Below, piece after piece: positions 8,019 through 15,451 of a stretch of DNA of 24,368 nucleotides. The position numbers and the translations under genes were made by a program. This DNA is from WGAL01 sp964570865 (GTDB lineage: Bacteria > Bacteroidota > Ignavibacteria > Ignavibacteriales > Melioribacteraceae): contig CAZMZM010000036.1 of NCBI GenBank assembly GCA_964570865.1, forward strand, positions 1 through 24,368, written 5' to 3'. A model generated the notes under the pieces. That model ran no database searches, was not told the DNA's origin, and worked only from the letters and a program-made list of their open reading frames with translations. The number at the start of each line of letters is the position of its first letter. Position 1 is the first letter of the stretch.

Positions 8019-8904
8019 AATACTTATTATCGGTTCCAACGGAATGTTGGGACAACGTTTAACCGAGTTCTACAAGTTAAGCGGCGACGTTGAACTGCTG
8101 ACCTGTTCTGTTGAAGATAAATCGTTTATTAAAGATGTGGAATACCGCAAGTTGGATATTACCGACGTATCGGAAGTAAAAAGCGTGGTGATGGATTTTT
8201 TCCCCGATGAAATAATTAACACTGCAGCTTTTACAAATGTTGACGGGGCGGAAAAAGAAAAAGAGTTAGCGTGGAAAATAAATGTCGGAGGTGTTAAAAA
8301 TATTGCCAGATATGCACAAGCAATAGATGCTCATATTGTTCACATCTCAACCGATTATGTTTTTGACGGCAAAAACGGGCCCTACTCCGAAACAGATAAA
8401 CCGAATCCAATCGGGTATTACGGCAGAACAAAACTTGCTTCGGAAAACGAGTTAAAAGTATCCGGCGCTCGATTTTCAGTTGTTCGAACAAATGTGCTTT
8501 ACGGTCCCGCAAAATTCGGACGACCTGATTTTGTGAAATGGGTTGTAAGTTCGCTGCGTAACGGTACGGAGATAAAAATCGTAACCGACCAGTTTGGCAA
8601 CCCGACATTTATTGACGATTTGGTTTTTGGGATTGACGCTATTGTTGAAAGGCAAGCTGAAAGCACTTACAATATCGGGGGAAAAGACTTTTTAACTCGA
8701 TTTCAATTCACTATGAAAATTGCAGAATTTTTTGAACTCGACAAATCACTAATAAAACCGATAATAACCGCTGATTTACATCAATTGGCGGCGCGTCCGC
8801 TAAAGTCGGGATTGGTTATTTCAAAAGCAAAGAGTGAACTTGGTTACAATCCGCATTCAGTAAATGATGCACTAAAAATAATGCAAAAAGAGCTGGGGCT
8901 GTAG
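7993..8904 (+). CDS. rfbD: dTDP-4-dehydrorhamnose reductase
   Basis: RmlD-type short-chain dehydrogenase for the last step to dTDP-L-rhamnose (reduction of the 4-keto group). 303 residues. The glycine motif IGSNGMLGQRL (G14, G17, G20), the segment NTAAFTNVDGAE, HISTDYVFDG, and the YGRTK pair (Y143, K147) are all present, and TDQFGNPTF is characteristic of RmlD. The start is MM at 7993; the second ATG (7996) would be equally possible. It overlaps the kinase gene by 26 bases, which points to coupled translation. The related MAT2B/SDR reductases share these motifs, so with no RmlA/B nearby the exact substrate is inferred from the RmlC neighbour. Confidence 0.92.
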   Translation: MMKNLINNRILIIGSNGMLGQRLTEFYKLSGDVELLTCSVEDKSFIKDVEYRKLDITDVSEVKSVVMDFFPDEIINTAAFTNVDGAEKEKELAWKINVGGVKNIARYAQAIDAHIVHISTDYVFDGKNGPYSETDKPNPIGYYGRTKLASENELKVSGARFSVVRTNVLYGPAKFGRPDFVKWVVSSLRNGTEIKIVTDQFGNPTFIDDLVFGIDAIVERQAESTYNIGGKDFLTRFQFTMKIAEFFELDKSLIKPIITADLHQLAARPLKSGLVISKAKSELGYNPHSVNDALKIMQKELGL

Positions 8905-9687
8905 TTGAACCTGATTGAAAAGTACGACACTTTTATTTTTGATTTGGATGGTACCATTTATGTTGATGATAAATTAATTGACGGCGCAGATAAAACAATC
9001 AACACAATTACCGAGAAAGGGAAGCAAATTCTTTTTGTTTCCAATAAAACAACCGGAACTGCCTATGATTATTACTTATTCCTAAAAGAAAAAGGAATCA
9101 ACCTTGTTCCTGAGCAAATAATCACTGCTGCAGACGTTCTAAAAAAATATCTTATCGATAAAGAATTTAAAGGGAGGTTTTTTGCTCTCGGTGAAAATTC
9201 ATTCATCAACAGTATGCTTTCCGAGAACATTATTTATTCGGAGAATCCTGATGAGATTGATTTAGTAGTTATTACGCTTGATCGAACATTAAATTATCAA
9301 AAGCTCGAAATTGCTAAATCTGCTATTAACAAAGGGGCAAAGTATTACTCAGCCAATATGGATGCAACTTGTCCTGTTTCGGGCGGTGAAATTTTGGACG
9401 CCGGTGCTATAATTTCGGCATTATCAAAAGCTACTAATAAAACGCCCACAAAAAATTTCGGAAAGCCTTCAGGTTATATGTTTTCTGCAATAGAAGAAAA
9501 ACTTAATTTCAACAAACAGAGCACATTAATTATCGGCGACAGATTAGAGACCGACATCAAAATGGGTAATGACTTTGGAATTGACACTGCACTCGTTGCG
9601 ACAGGTATTCCGAAAACTTTTACAAACGACTTAATAATTAAGCCAAATTATAAATTACACTCTGTTATTGAGATTATTTTCGAATAA
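8905..9687 (+). CDS. HAD-superfamily class IIA sugar or glycerol phosphatase (NagD-like)
   Basis: A 260-residue phosphatase of the NagD / p-nitrophenyl phosphatase / phosphoglycolate-glycerol phosphatase group. FDLDGTIYV carries the nucleophile D13 and acid-base D15; FVSNKTTGT is motif II (S46); KNFGKPSGYMF gives the motif III lysine (K187); and IIGDRLETDIKMG supplies the motif IV aspartate (D212). The large class IIA cap lies between motifs II and III. The substrate is unknown. The start must be TTG at 8905: the family's N-terminus begins within a few residues, no ATG is near, and the codon just before is the TAG stop of rfbD in the same frame. It closes the operon, 120 bases before the next gene. 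Confidence 0.85.
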   Translation: MNLIEKYDTFIFDLDGTIYVDDKLIDGADKTINTITEKGKQILFVSNKTTGTAYDYYLFLKEKGINLVPEQIITAADVLKKYLIDKEFKGRFFALGENSFINSMLSENIIYSENPDEIDLVVITLDRTLNYQKLEIAKSAINKGAKYYSANMDATCPVSGGEILDAGAIISALSKATNKTPTKNFGKPSGYMFSAIEEKLNFNKQSTLIIGDRLETDIKMGNDFGIDTALVATGIPKTFTNDLIIKPNYKLHSVIEIIFE

Positions 9688-9729
9688 ATTTGCACATAAT
9701 TTTTTAAGCATTCACGATCAATATCTTTC

Positions 9730-9760
9730 TTGAAAACAGAAATCAATTTCACTATCTTTA
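9730..9760 (+). promoter_or_regulatory. Candidate promoter of the TPR lipoprotein gene
   Basis: TTG (9730-9732), 20 bases, then TATCTTTA (9753-9760), followed by an AT-rich leader of 47 bases to the ATG. It is the same -7 octamer as before galE and the U32 gene. I see no clear terminator for the preceding operon in this 120-base gap. Confidence 0.4.
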
Positions 9761-9807
9761 ATTCTTGTAAATTTATATTAATTTAAAATAAATTAAACGG
9801 AGAAAAA

Positions 9808-10971
9808 ATGAAAAAAGCACTGTCAATGCTTGTATTAACCGGAATGGTTTTCGGCTTTATGGCATTTTCCTGTTCCTCAAAAGAAATTACAAGCGCAAAA
9901 CTTTATATTCAACAAAAAAAATATGATAAAGCTCTTTCGGCACTTAATGAAGAAATTTCAAAAAATCCGAAAAGCGACGAAGCCTACAAATTGATGGGTG
10001 ATGTTTACGGAACTAAAGGCGACTATAAAAAAATGGTTGAGAACTACGATAAGTCCCTTTCAATCAGTAATAAATTCCAAAAACAAATTGCTATTGCCAA
10101 AAAAGTAAAATGGGCTGATAGCTTTAACGCCGGCGCTGCCTATTATAATCGTGCAACAAAACAAAAATCTCCTGATAGTTCAAAGTCGTTCTACAACAAG
10201 GCTATTATGTCTTTTGATAATGCTATTATTTGTGAACCTGATTCGGCGAAAAGTTACGAATATATGGCATACGCATACTTTAACATGGGTGAATTGGATA
10301 AAGCAATTTCTCCATTGAAAAAAGTTGTTGCTTTGACTCCTTCTCAAGAAATTTATGTTCGTCTCGGTGAAATTATTTTACAAGAAGGCGCTACAAAAAT
10401 GAACAGTTATTATCAAACAAAAAATAGAGCGGACAGCATCGCTGCAATGAATTATTACAAAGATGCAGTTAATGTACTTGAGGAAGGAAGGGAAAAATAT
10501 CCTGACGATCCGAACATTTTATCTGATTTGGCAAACGCCTACGTATCGGCAAAAATGCTTGATGTAGCAATGGACGCTTTTAAAGAAGGTGTTGCAAAAG
10601 ACCCGAGTAATAAAACTTACCGTTATAATTATGGGGTTTTACTTCTTGGAGATAAACAATTTGAAAACGCAATTAAAGAATTCAAAGCTGCATTAAAATT
10701 AGATCCTGATTACTTAAATGCCAAATATAATTTAGGCGTTGCATATATCAAATGGGGTGCTGCTATTAGAGATGATGCGGTTTCAAACGGTAAAGAAGAT
10801 GATACTTCTTATCTCGACAAATTCAAAGCTGCATTACCTTATTTGGAGGAATACTTAGCGGCTAAACCTGATGATGTAACAATTTGGGAATTACTCGGCA
10901 AAGTTTATGCTAACTTGGGTATGACTGAAAAATCGAAAGAAGCTTATCAAAAAGCTGATCAAATGAAATAA
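9808..10971 (+). CDS. Tetratricopeptide-repeat lipoprotein
   Basis: A 387-residue TPR protein. The N-terminus MKKALSMLVLTGMVFGFMAF runs into SC with C22 as the likely lipidated cysteine, so it is probably anchored in the envelope. TPR helices are recognisable around residues 27-95 (KLYIQQKKYDKALSALNEEI; DEAYKLMGDVYGTKGDYKKM), near 145-180, and at about 235-310 (ILSDLANAYVSAKMLDVAMDAF; YRYNYGVLLLGDKQFENAIKEF; LNAKYNLGVAYIKWGAA), with one more at the end. Such proteins are protein-binding scaffolds; no catalytic motif is present. It has a GGAGAAAAA ribosome site and its own candidate promoter, and a terminator follows 20 bases after the stop. The partner is unknown. Confidence 0.88.
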   Translation: MKKALSMLVLTGMVFGFMAFSCSSKEITSAKLYIQQKKYDKALSALNEEISKNPKSDEAYKLMGDVYGTKGDYKKMVENYDKSLSISNKFQKQIAIAKKVKWADSFNAGAAYYNRATKQKSPDSSKSFYNKAIMSFDNAIICEPDSAKSYEYMAYAYFNMGELDKAISPLKKVVALTPSQEIYVRLGEIILQEGATKMNSYYQTKNRADSIAAMNYYKDAVNVLEEGREKYPDDPNILSDLANAYVSAKMLDVAMDAFKEGVAKDPSNKTYRYNYGVLLLGDKQFENAIKEFKAALKLDPDYLNAKYNLGVAYIKWGAAIRDDAVSNGKEDDTSYLDKFKAALPYLEEYLAAKPDDVTIWELLGKVYANLGMTEKSKEAYQKADQMK

Positions 10972-10989
10972 AACGAGCTATTAATTTTT

Positions 10990-11016
10990 AAGGGGAAGAT
11001 ACGTCTTCCCCTTTTT
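10990..11016 (+). terminator. Rho-independent terminator after the TPR lipoprotein gene
   Basis: GGGGAAGA (10992-10999) pairs with TCTTCCCC (11004-11011) around a TACG tetraloop, extended by two A-T pairs and followed by TTTTT (11012-11016). The loop is of the stable UNCG type. The T run ends only 10 bases before the ATG of the DUF3467 gene, so it may also control that gene. Confidence 0.9.
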
Positions 11017-11026
11017 AGGAAAGACA

Positions 11027-11353
11027 ATGAAAAATCAGAAAGAAAACAAAATCAATATTGAACTTGGTGAAAAAGAGGCTCAAGGGATTTATTCTAATCT
11101 TGCAATAATCACACATTCTCCTGCGGAATTTATTATTGACTTTACACGAATAGTCCCGGGTGTTCCGAAAGCAAAGGTGTTATCGAGAATTATCACTACT
11201 CCGCAGCATGCTAAAATGTTGATGAAAGCTCTTGAAGAAAATGTAAAAAAATATGAATCGCGTTTCGGAGAAATAAAGTTGGAAAACAATCCGGAACACC
11301 AATTTGGTTTCTCTAATATACATCAGACAAGTAATGACGAACCGGTTAATTAA
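11027..11353 (+). CDS. DUF3467-domain protein
   Basis: A 108-residue soluble protein that I recognise as DUF3467. The body from INIELGEKEAQGIYSNLAII through THSPAEFIIDFTRIVPGVPKAKVLSRIITTPQHAKML and a final amphipathic helix (KALEENVKKYESRFG) is the whole domain; the last 20 residues are an unconserved polar tail. The family is common in Bacteroidota and its function is not known to me. No signal peptide or membrane segment is present. An AGGAAAG ribosome site lies just before the ATG. The gene ends 6 bases before the propeller-cyclase start, so they are very likely co-transcribed. Confidence 0.88.
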   Translation: MKNQKENKINIELGEKEAQGIYSNLAIITHSPAEFIIDFTRIVPGVPKAKVLSRIITTPQHAKMLMKALEENVKKYESRFGEIKLENNPEHQFGFSNIHQTSNDEPVN

Positions 11354-11359
11354 TACTTA

Positions 11360-14338
11360 GTGCGAAAAATATTTTCTATATTGTTTCTATTATCAGCAGC
11401 ATTTATTAATGTTTATGCACAATCTTTGTCTATACACAACTTTACTACCGATAACGGACTTCCGCAAAATTCAATTTACTCCATCATTCAAGATCGAAAT
11501 GATTTTTTATGGATTGCCACTGAAGATGGTGTCAGCCGATTTGACGGAACAGAGTTCGTAAATTATTCTCAAAAAAACGGTTTACCTTATAATCATGTTC
11601 GAGTAATATTCGAAGATTCTCAAAACAGAATTTGGTTTGGGACTAATGAAGGAGCAGGTTACTTAGATTCCGATTCAAACCGGATATATAATTGCAATAA
11701 AGGAAAAGATTTTCCGAGAGATTTTGTTTACGATATTAAGGAAGGTCCCGATTCGGCGATATATTTTGTTACGGGAAATTCCGGTCTTTATAAATTTATT
11801 AACGATTCTCTTTTTAAAGTAAAATTCAACAACTTTACAGATTCACTCCATTCAATCGCTTTCGACAAAAAAGGAAATTTATGGATCGGGACGGTTAATA
11901 GAGGTCTTTTTAAATGTTCCGCAAAGGACATTAACAATCCAAAGCGGATTCCGGGAATTTCGGAAAGACAGATAACGAATTTATTTGTTGATTCAAAGGG
12001 AACTGTTTGGGCAGGTACCGAACATGGATTTTATACAATAGAATATTCCGTGATAATAAAATATAATTCACGGAACCAATTTGTAGATACTCCGATTAGT
12101 TTTTTCCTTGAGGATATGCATCATCGAATTTGGATTGGTACTGAAGGGAAAGGTGTATTTGAATATGATGATGGCGAATTCTCCGTTTACACAGATGATA
12201 ACGGAATCAGTGGAAACATTGTCCTTGCGGGACTTGAAGATCGGAGAGGAGATTTGTGGTTCGGATTCAGAGATGCCGGTTTAGACAGACTTCCGGTTGA
12301 AAAATTTCTTATTTACAACAAGTCGAATGGTTTAGCATCAAATAATGTTTTCGGGATTTATCGTGACAGAAAAGGAAGAATGTGGTTTGGGCATTACGGA
12401 GAAGGGGTTACTCTCTATTATCGAAACAAATCTAGAATATTAACCGAACGTAATGGGTTAATCGGCAACAGTGCCACAGCTTTTATTCAGCCCAACAACA
12501 AGGAAGTTTTAATCGGCGTAAGGAATGGAATTGCACGATTTACGGGAAACAAAATTGATTCGGTTTTTACTTTTGAAGATTCGCTTCTGACTGATGCGAC
12601 TTCAATCAGCTTTGCTTACAAAAACCGTGATACTCTTTTCGTTGGAACGACAAAGGGTCTGCTTGCATTCTCAATTTCATCCGACAAATTTTTTAAGTTG
12701 GACTCATCTTATTCAATGATAAAAGATGCATGGATCAACCACATTGTTCATGACAATAATAAGAATGTTATTATTTCAACTGATCCTAAAGGAGTTTTTA
12801 TTTTTAAGGATGATTCACTTCTTTATCATTTAACGGTAGAGAAAGGGCTTGCCAGTAACACGGTAGATTGGGCTCTTCAGGATAAAACCGGTAATTATTG
12901 GTTCTGTACAGATGCCGGAGTCTCGAAATTTGATGGGACTCAATTTACAACATATACTCTTGACGACGGTCTGCCAACCAATTCCATTTATTTCGGAATC
13001 GAAGAAGGGGATTATCTTTACTTCGGTACAACAAAAGGCGTTGTCCGGATTAACTACAAAAAATTCTCGACCTTGAAGCGGGACGCAATAAATATCTATA
13101 CCAAGAAAGACGGCTTTTCCGGAACCGAAATGAATCAATTTGCCGTATTTAAAGATACAAAAGGAAATCTTTATTTCGGCTCCCAAAACGGTGTTACACG
13201 ATTTAACCCTGAAGACAAACCACGTCAATTTCCTTCTCAGGCTTACATTAGAAATGTTAAGATTATTACTGAAGATTCCGAAATAGACACATTAAGCAGA
13301 ACCAGACTTGAATTGGAATATTTTATGAATAATATTTCAATAGAGTATCGCGGTATTATTTTATCTGATCCTGAAAAAACTTTATATCGCTATAAACTTG
13401 TCGGTATTGATAAAAATTGGACTGAAACGCGCGAAAACTCAATTACTTATCGTGCACTACCTGACGGAGACTACCGTTTTGAAGTTAAATGCCGTAATCA
13501 AGATGGCATTTGGAGCGAGATTCCCGCGACGGTTGAATTTATTATTTATCCTCCTTTCTGGAAAACATGGTGGTTCCAAACGCTTGCAGTGCTGCTTATC
13601 ATCGGAATCATCTGGGCAATCTTTGCTTACAAAACAAGGCAAGTAAAACTACGAAACTTGGAATTAGCACGATTGGTTAGAGAACGAACAAAAGAATTAC
13701 AAAAAGAGAAAGATAAAACCGACGAACTTATTCATAACATTCTACCTGCTTCCGCTGTTGAAGAACTTAAAGCAAAAGGTTATGTTAAGCCTCGTCTGTT
13801 TGAGAGTGTAACTATTCTATTTACCGATTTCAAAGAGTTTACTAAACAAGCTGCTAAGTTGCCTCCAAATGAATTGGTTGAAGAATTGAATAAAATCTTT
13901 TTGGAGTTTGACGTTATTGTTGAAGAATTTGGTTTGGAGAAATTAAAAACAATCGGCGATTCGTATATGGCTGCAAGCGGATTGCCCCAATTATCAAACG
14001 ACCATGCCGAACGCGTAGTGAAAGCCGCATTAAAAATGCAGGAATTTATTACACACAAAACTTCCGAGTACAGAATAAATTGGGTAATGAGAGCGGGTAT
14101 CCATACAGGTACGGTTGTAGCCGGTGTTGTAGGAAGCAAAAAGTTCACGTACGACATTTGGGGCGATACGGTAAATATTGCGAGCCGTATGGAAAGTTCC
14201 GGAGTACCCGGTTACGTAAACGTTTCGGCTGCAACTTACGAACTAATTAAAGATAAATTTGTTTGCGAATACAGAGGGCTGATTGATGCCAAGGGAAAGG
14301 GCAAAATGGATATGTACCTTGTCATAAAAGAAAAATAA
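11360..14338 (+). CDS. Periplasmic two-component-type propeller fused to a class III adenylate cyclase
   Basis: A 992-residue membrane sensor. A signal peptide (MRKIFSILFLLSAAFINVYA) leads into many Reg_prop repeats (about 24-640; motifs such as NGLPQNSIYSIIQDRNDFLW), a Y_Y_Y domain (about 655-735), one membrane helix (about 740-760), a coiled linker (RELVRERTKELQKEKDKTDEL-like) and a cytoplasmic cyclase domain (about 790-990). Metal aspartates D823 (FTDF) and D867 (GDSYM), adenine-specifying K863 and D932, and transition-state N939 and R943 are all present, so one chain holds every catalytic residue and a homodimer should make cyclic AMP. The propeller/Y_Y_Y part is normally joined to histidine kinases. 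The start is GTG with no ribosome site, probably coupled to the DUF3467 gene 6 bases upstream. The sensed ligand is unknown. Confidence 0.92.
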   Translation: MRKIFSILFLLSAAFINVYAQSLSIHNFTTDNGLPQNSIYSIIQDRNDFLWIATEDGVSRFDGTEFVNYSQKNGLPYNHVRVIFEDSQNRIWFGTNEGAGYLDSDSNRIYNCNKGKDFPRDFVYDIKEGPDSAIYFVTGNSGLYKFINDSLFKVKFNNFTDSLHSIAFDKKGNLWIGTVNRGLFKCSAKDINNPKRIPGISERQITNLFVDSKGTVWAGTEHGFYTIEYSVIIKYNSRNQFVDTPISFFLEDMHHRIWIGTEGKGVFEYDDGEFSVYTDDNGISGNIVLAGLEDRRGDLWFGFRDAGLDRLPVEKFLIYNKSNGLASNNVFGIYRDRKGRMWFGHYGEGVTLYYRNKSRILTERNGLIGNSATAFIQPNNKEVLIGVRNGIARFTGNKIDSVFTFEDSLLTDATSISFAYKNRDTLFVGTTKGLLAFSISSDKFFKLDSSYSMIKDAWINHIVHDNNKNVIISTDPKGVFIFKDDSLLYHLTVEKGLASNTVDWALQDKTGNYWFCTDAGVSKFDGTQFTTYTLDDGLPTNSIYFGIEEGDYLYFGTTKGVVRINYKKFSTLKRDAINIYTKKDGFSGTEMNQFAVFKDTKGNLYFGSQNGVTRFNPEDKPRQFPSQAYIRNVKIITEDSEIDTLSRTRLELEYFMNNISIEYRGIILSDPEKTLYRYKLVGIDKNWTETRENSITYRALPDGDYRFEVKCRNQDGIWSEIPATVEFIIYPPFWKTWWFQTLAVLLIIGIIWAIFAYKTRQVKLRNLELARLVRERTKELQKEKDKTDELIHNILPASAVEELKAKGYVKPRLFESVTILFTDFKEFTKQAAKLPPNELVEELNKIFLEFDVIVEEFGLEKLKTIGDSYMAASGLPQLSNDHAERVVKAALKMQEFITHKTSEYRINWVMRAGIHTGTVVAGVVGSKKFTYDIWGDTVNIASRMESSGVPGYVNVSAATYELIKDKFVCEYRGLIDAKGKGKMDMYLVIKEK

Positions 14339-14383
14339 GTTTTTCCCTTAATTGTGATACAGATAACATTTTGATTTTTATCA

Positions 14384-14412
14384 TTTGACAAAAATATTAT
14401 ATGCTTTATATT
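14384..14412 (+). promoter_or_regulatory. Candidate promoter of the T9SS-cargo gene
   Basis: TTTGACA (14384-14390) followed after 16 bases by TATATT (14407-14412) fits a sigma-70-like promoter and, less well, the Bacteroidota TTTG / TAnnTTTG form. It sits 38 bases before the ATG in a 112-base gap. Confidence 0.4.
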
Positions 14413-14450
14413 GTAACTGAAATTAATAAATTCATTATTTGGAGGATCAA

Positions 14451-15362
14451 ATGAAAAAAATAGTTACATTTATCATTGCTTTACTGTTTAGCACCGGGCT
14501 TTTTGCTCAGGAGCATACGGTTTCTTATCAGGTTATTGTACAAAATCCATGCGACGGAAGTAACATTACAATTGATGGCGGAAGCATACAAACCGGGCAA
14601 AATTTTACATTGCCGGCTTCAACTTTACCAAGTTCAATGTCAAGTTGGCAGCAGCTATATGATGCTTTGGTAGGGACAACATTTGGTTTTGATTCAGGAT
14701 GTCTCGATGAAAATATAACAATCGGAATAAATATTTTCAATTTTAATTGCCAAGACCCCGGATATTACTTTGATCCGAACTTGTTTATGTTTATTGGAAT
14801 AACTGTTATTGGTGAAAATTCCGGTATGCACGGACTTGATGATTTTTACTATTTTCAACCCGGCACATATGCAAGATTGACTATACCTCTTAGTGCGGAT
14901 TTTAACCAATTGCTGCAAATATTGAACTTAACTTTGAACGATGTAGGTTTTGGCTATTACATTGCAGATGTATTTTACAGTAACGGACTTTCGTTCACGA
15001 TTAATGCTGATAATATTGAATTAGACCTTTCCCATTTTTCCAAATTCGGAGGCGGTCGCGGCTCATTGGTTGGTGTAGAAAATCAAGGAAATATCCCGAA
15101 TGAATTTTCGTTATCACAAAACTATCCTAATCCGTTTAATCCAACCACTCATATCCGTTATTCATTACAGGAAGATGGTTTTGTAACATTAAAAATTTAT
15201 AATGCTCTAGGTTCAGAAATCCAAACATTGGTTTCAGGCAATGTTAATGCGGGCGTTCATGAAGTTAACTTTGACGGGAGCAAACTGAGCTCAGGCATTT
15301 ACTTTTATGAATTAAGACAAAACAATAAAGTAATCACTAAGAAGATGATTCTGATGAAATAA
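14451..15362 (+). CDS. Secreted protein with a T9SS type A sorting domain
   Basis: A 303-residue exported protein. Signal peptide MKKIVTFIIALLFSTGLFA is followed by Q. The C-terminal domain (about 215-303) is a textbook T9SS type A signal: SLSQNYPNPFNPTTHIRYSL, then VTLKIYNALGSEIQTLV, then SGIYFYELRQNNKVITKKMILMK. This predicts export through the type IX machinery and surface attachment or release. The passenger (about 20-210) has four cysteines in CDGSN, GCLDE and NCQDP contexts plus the signal region, many aromatic and glycine residues, and no family I recognise. I chose the ATG at 14451, directly after a GGAGGA ribosome site; an in-frame TTG at 14439 lies upstream of that site and is unlikely. 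Confidence 0.9.
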   Translation: MKKIVTFIIALLFSTGLFAQEHTVSYQVIVQNPCDGSNITIDGGSIQTGQNFTLPASTLPSSMSSWQQLYDALVGTTFGFDSGCLDENITIGINIFNFNCQDPGYYFDPNLFMFIGITVIGENSGMHGLDDFYYFQPGTYARLTIPLSADFNQLLQILNLTLNDVGFGYYIADVFYSNGLSFTINADNIELDLSHFSKFGGGRGSLVGVENQGNIPNEFSLSQNYPNPFNPTTHIRYSLQEDGFVTLKIYNALGSEIQTLVSGNVNAGVHEVNFDGSKLSSGIYFYELRQNNKVITKKMILMK

Positions 15363-15397
15363 AGTTCTTGTTTTTCAATTTTAGTTTCAATATTATT

Positions 15398-15426
15398 AAG
15401 ACCGTAGTATTTTTCTACGGTCTTTT
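15398..15426 (+). terminator. Rho-independent terminator after the T9SS-cargo gene
   Basis: AAGACCGTAG (15398-15407) pairs perfectly with CTACGGTCTT (15415-15424) around a 7-base loop and continues into TTTTT (15422-15426). It stands 25 bases before the ATG of the next gene. Confidence 0.9.
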
Positions 15427-15451
15427 TCTACAACAAAAAGAGAGAAACACA

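Noticed and set aside
12830..13228. Minus-strand open frame of 132 codons inside the propeller-cyclase gene
   Set aside because: It is antisense to the Reg_prop repeats, has no family character, and the plus-strand protein is convincing over the whole length.
15368..15451. N-terminal extension of the large lipoprotein from a TTG
   Set aside because: The extension would be translated through the terminator hairpin and would bury the lipoprotein signal peptide; the ATG at 15452 gives a normal lipobox.
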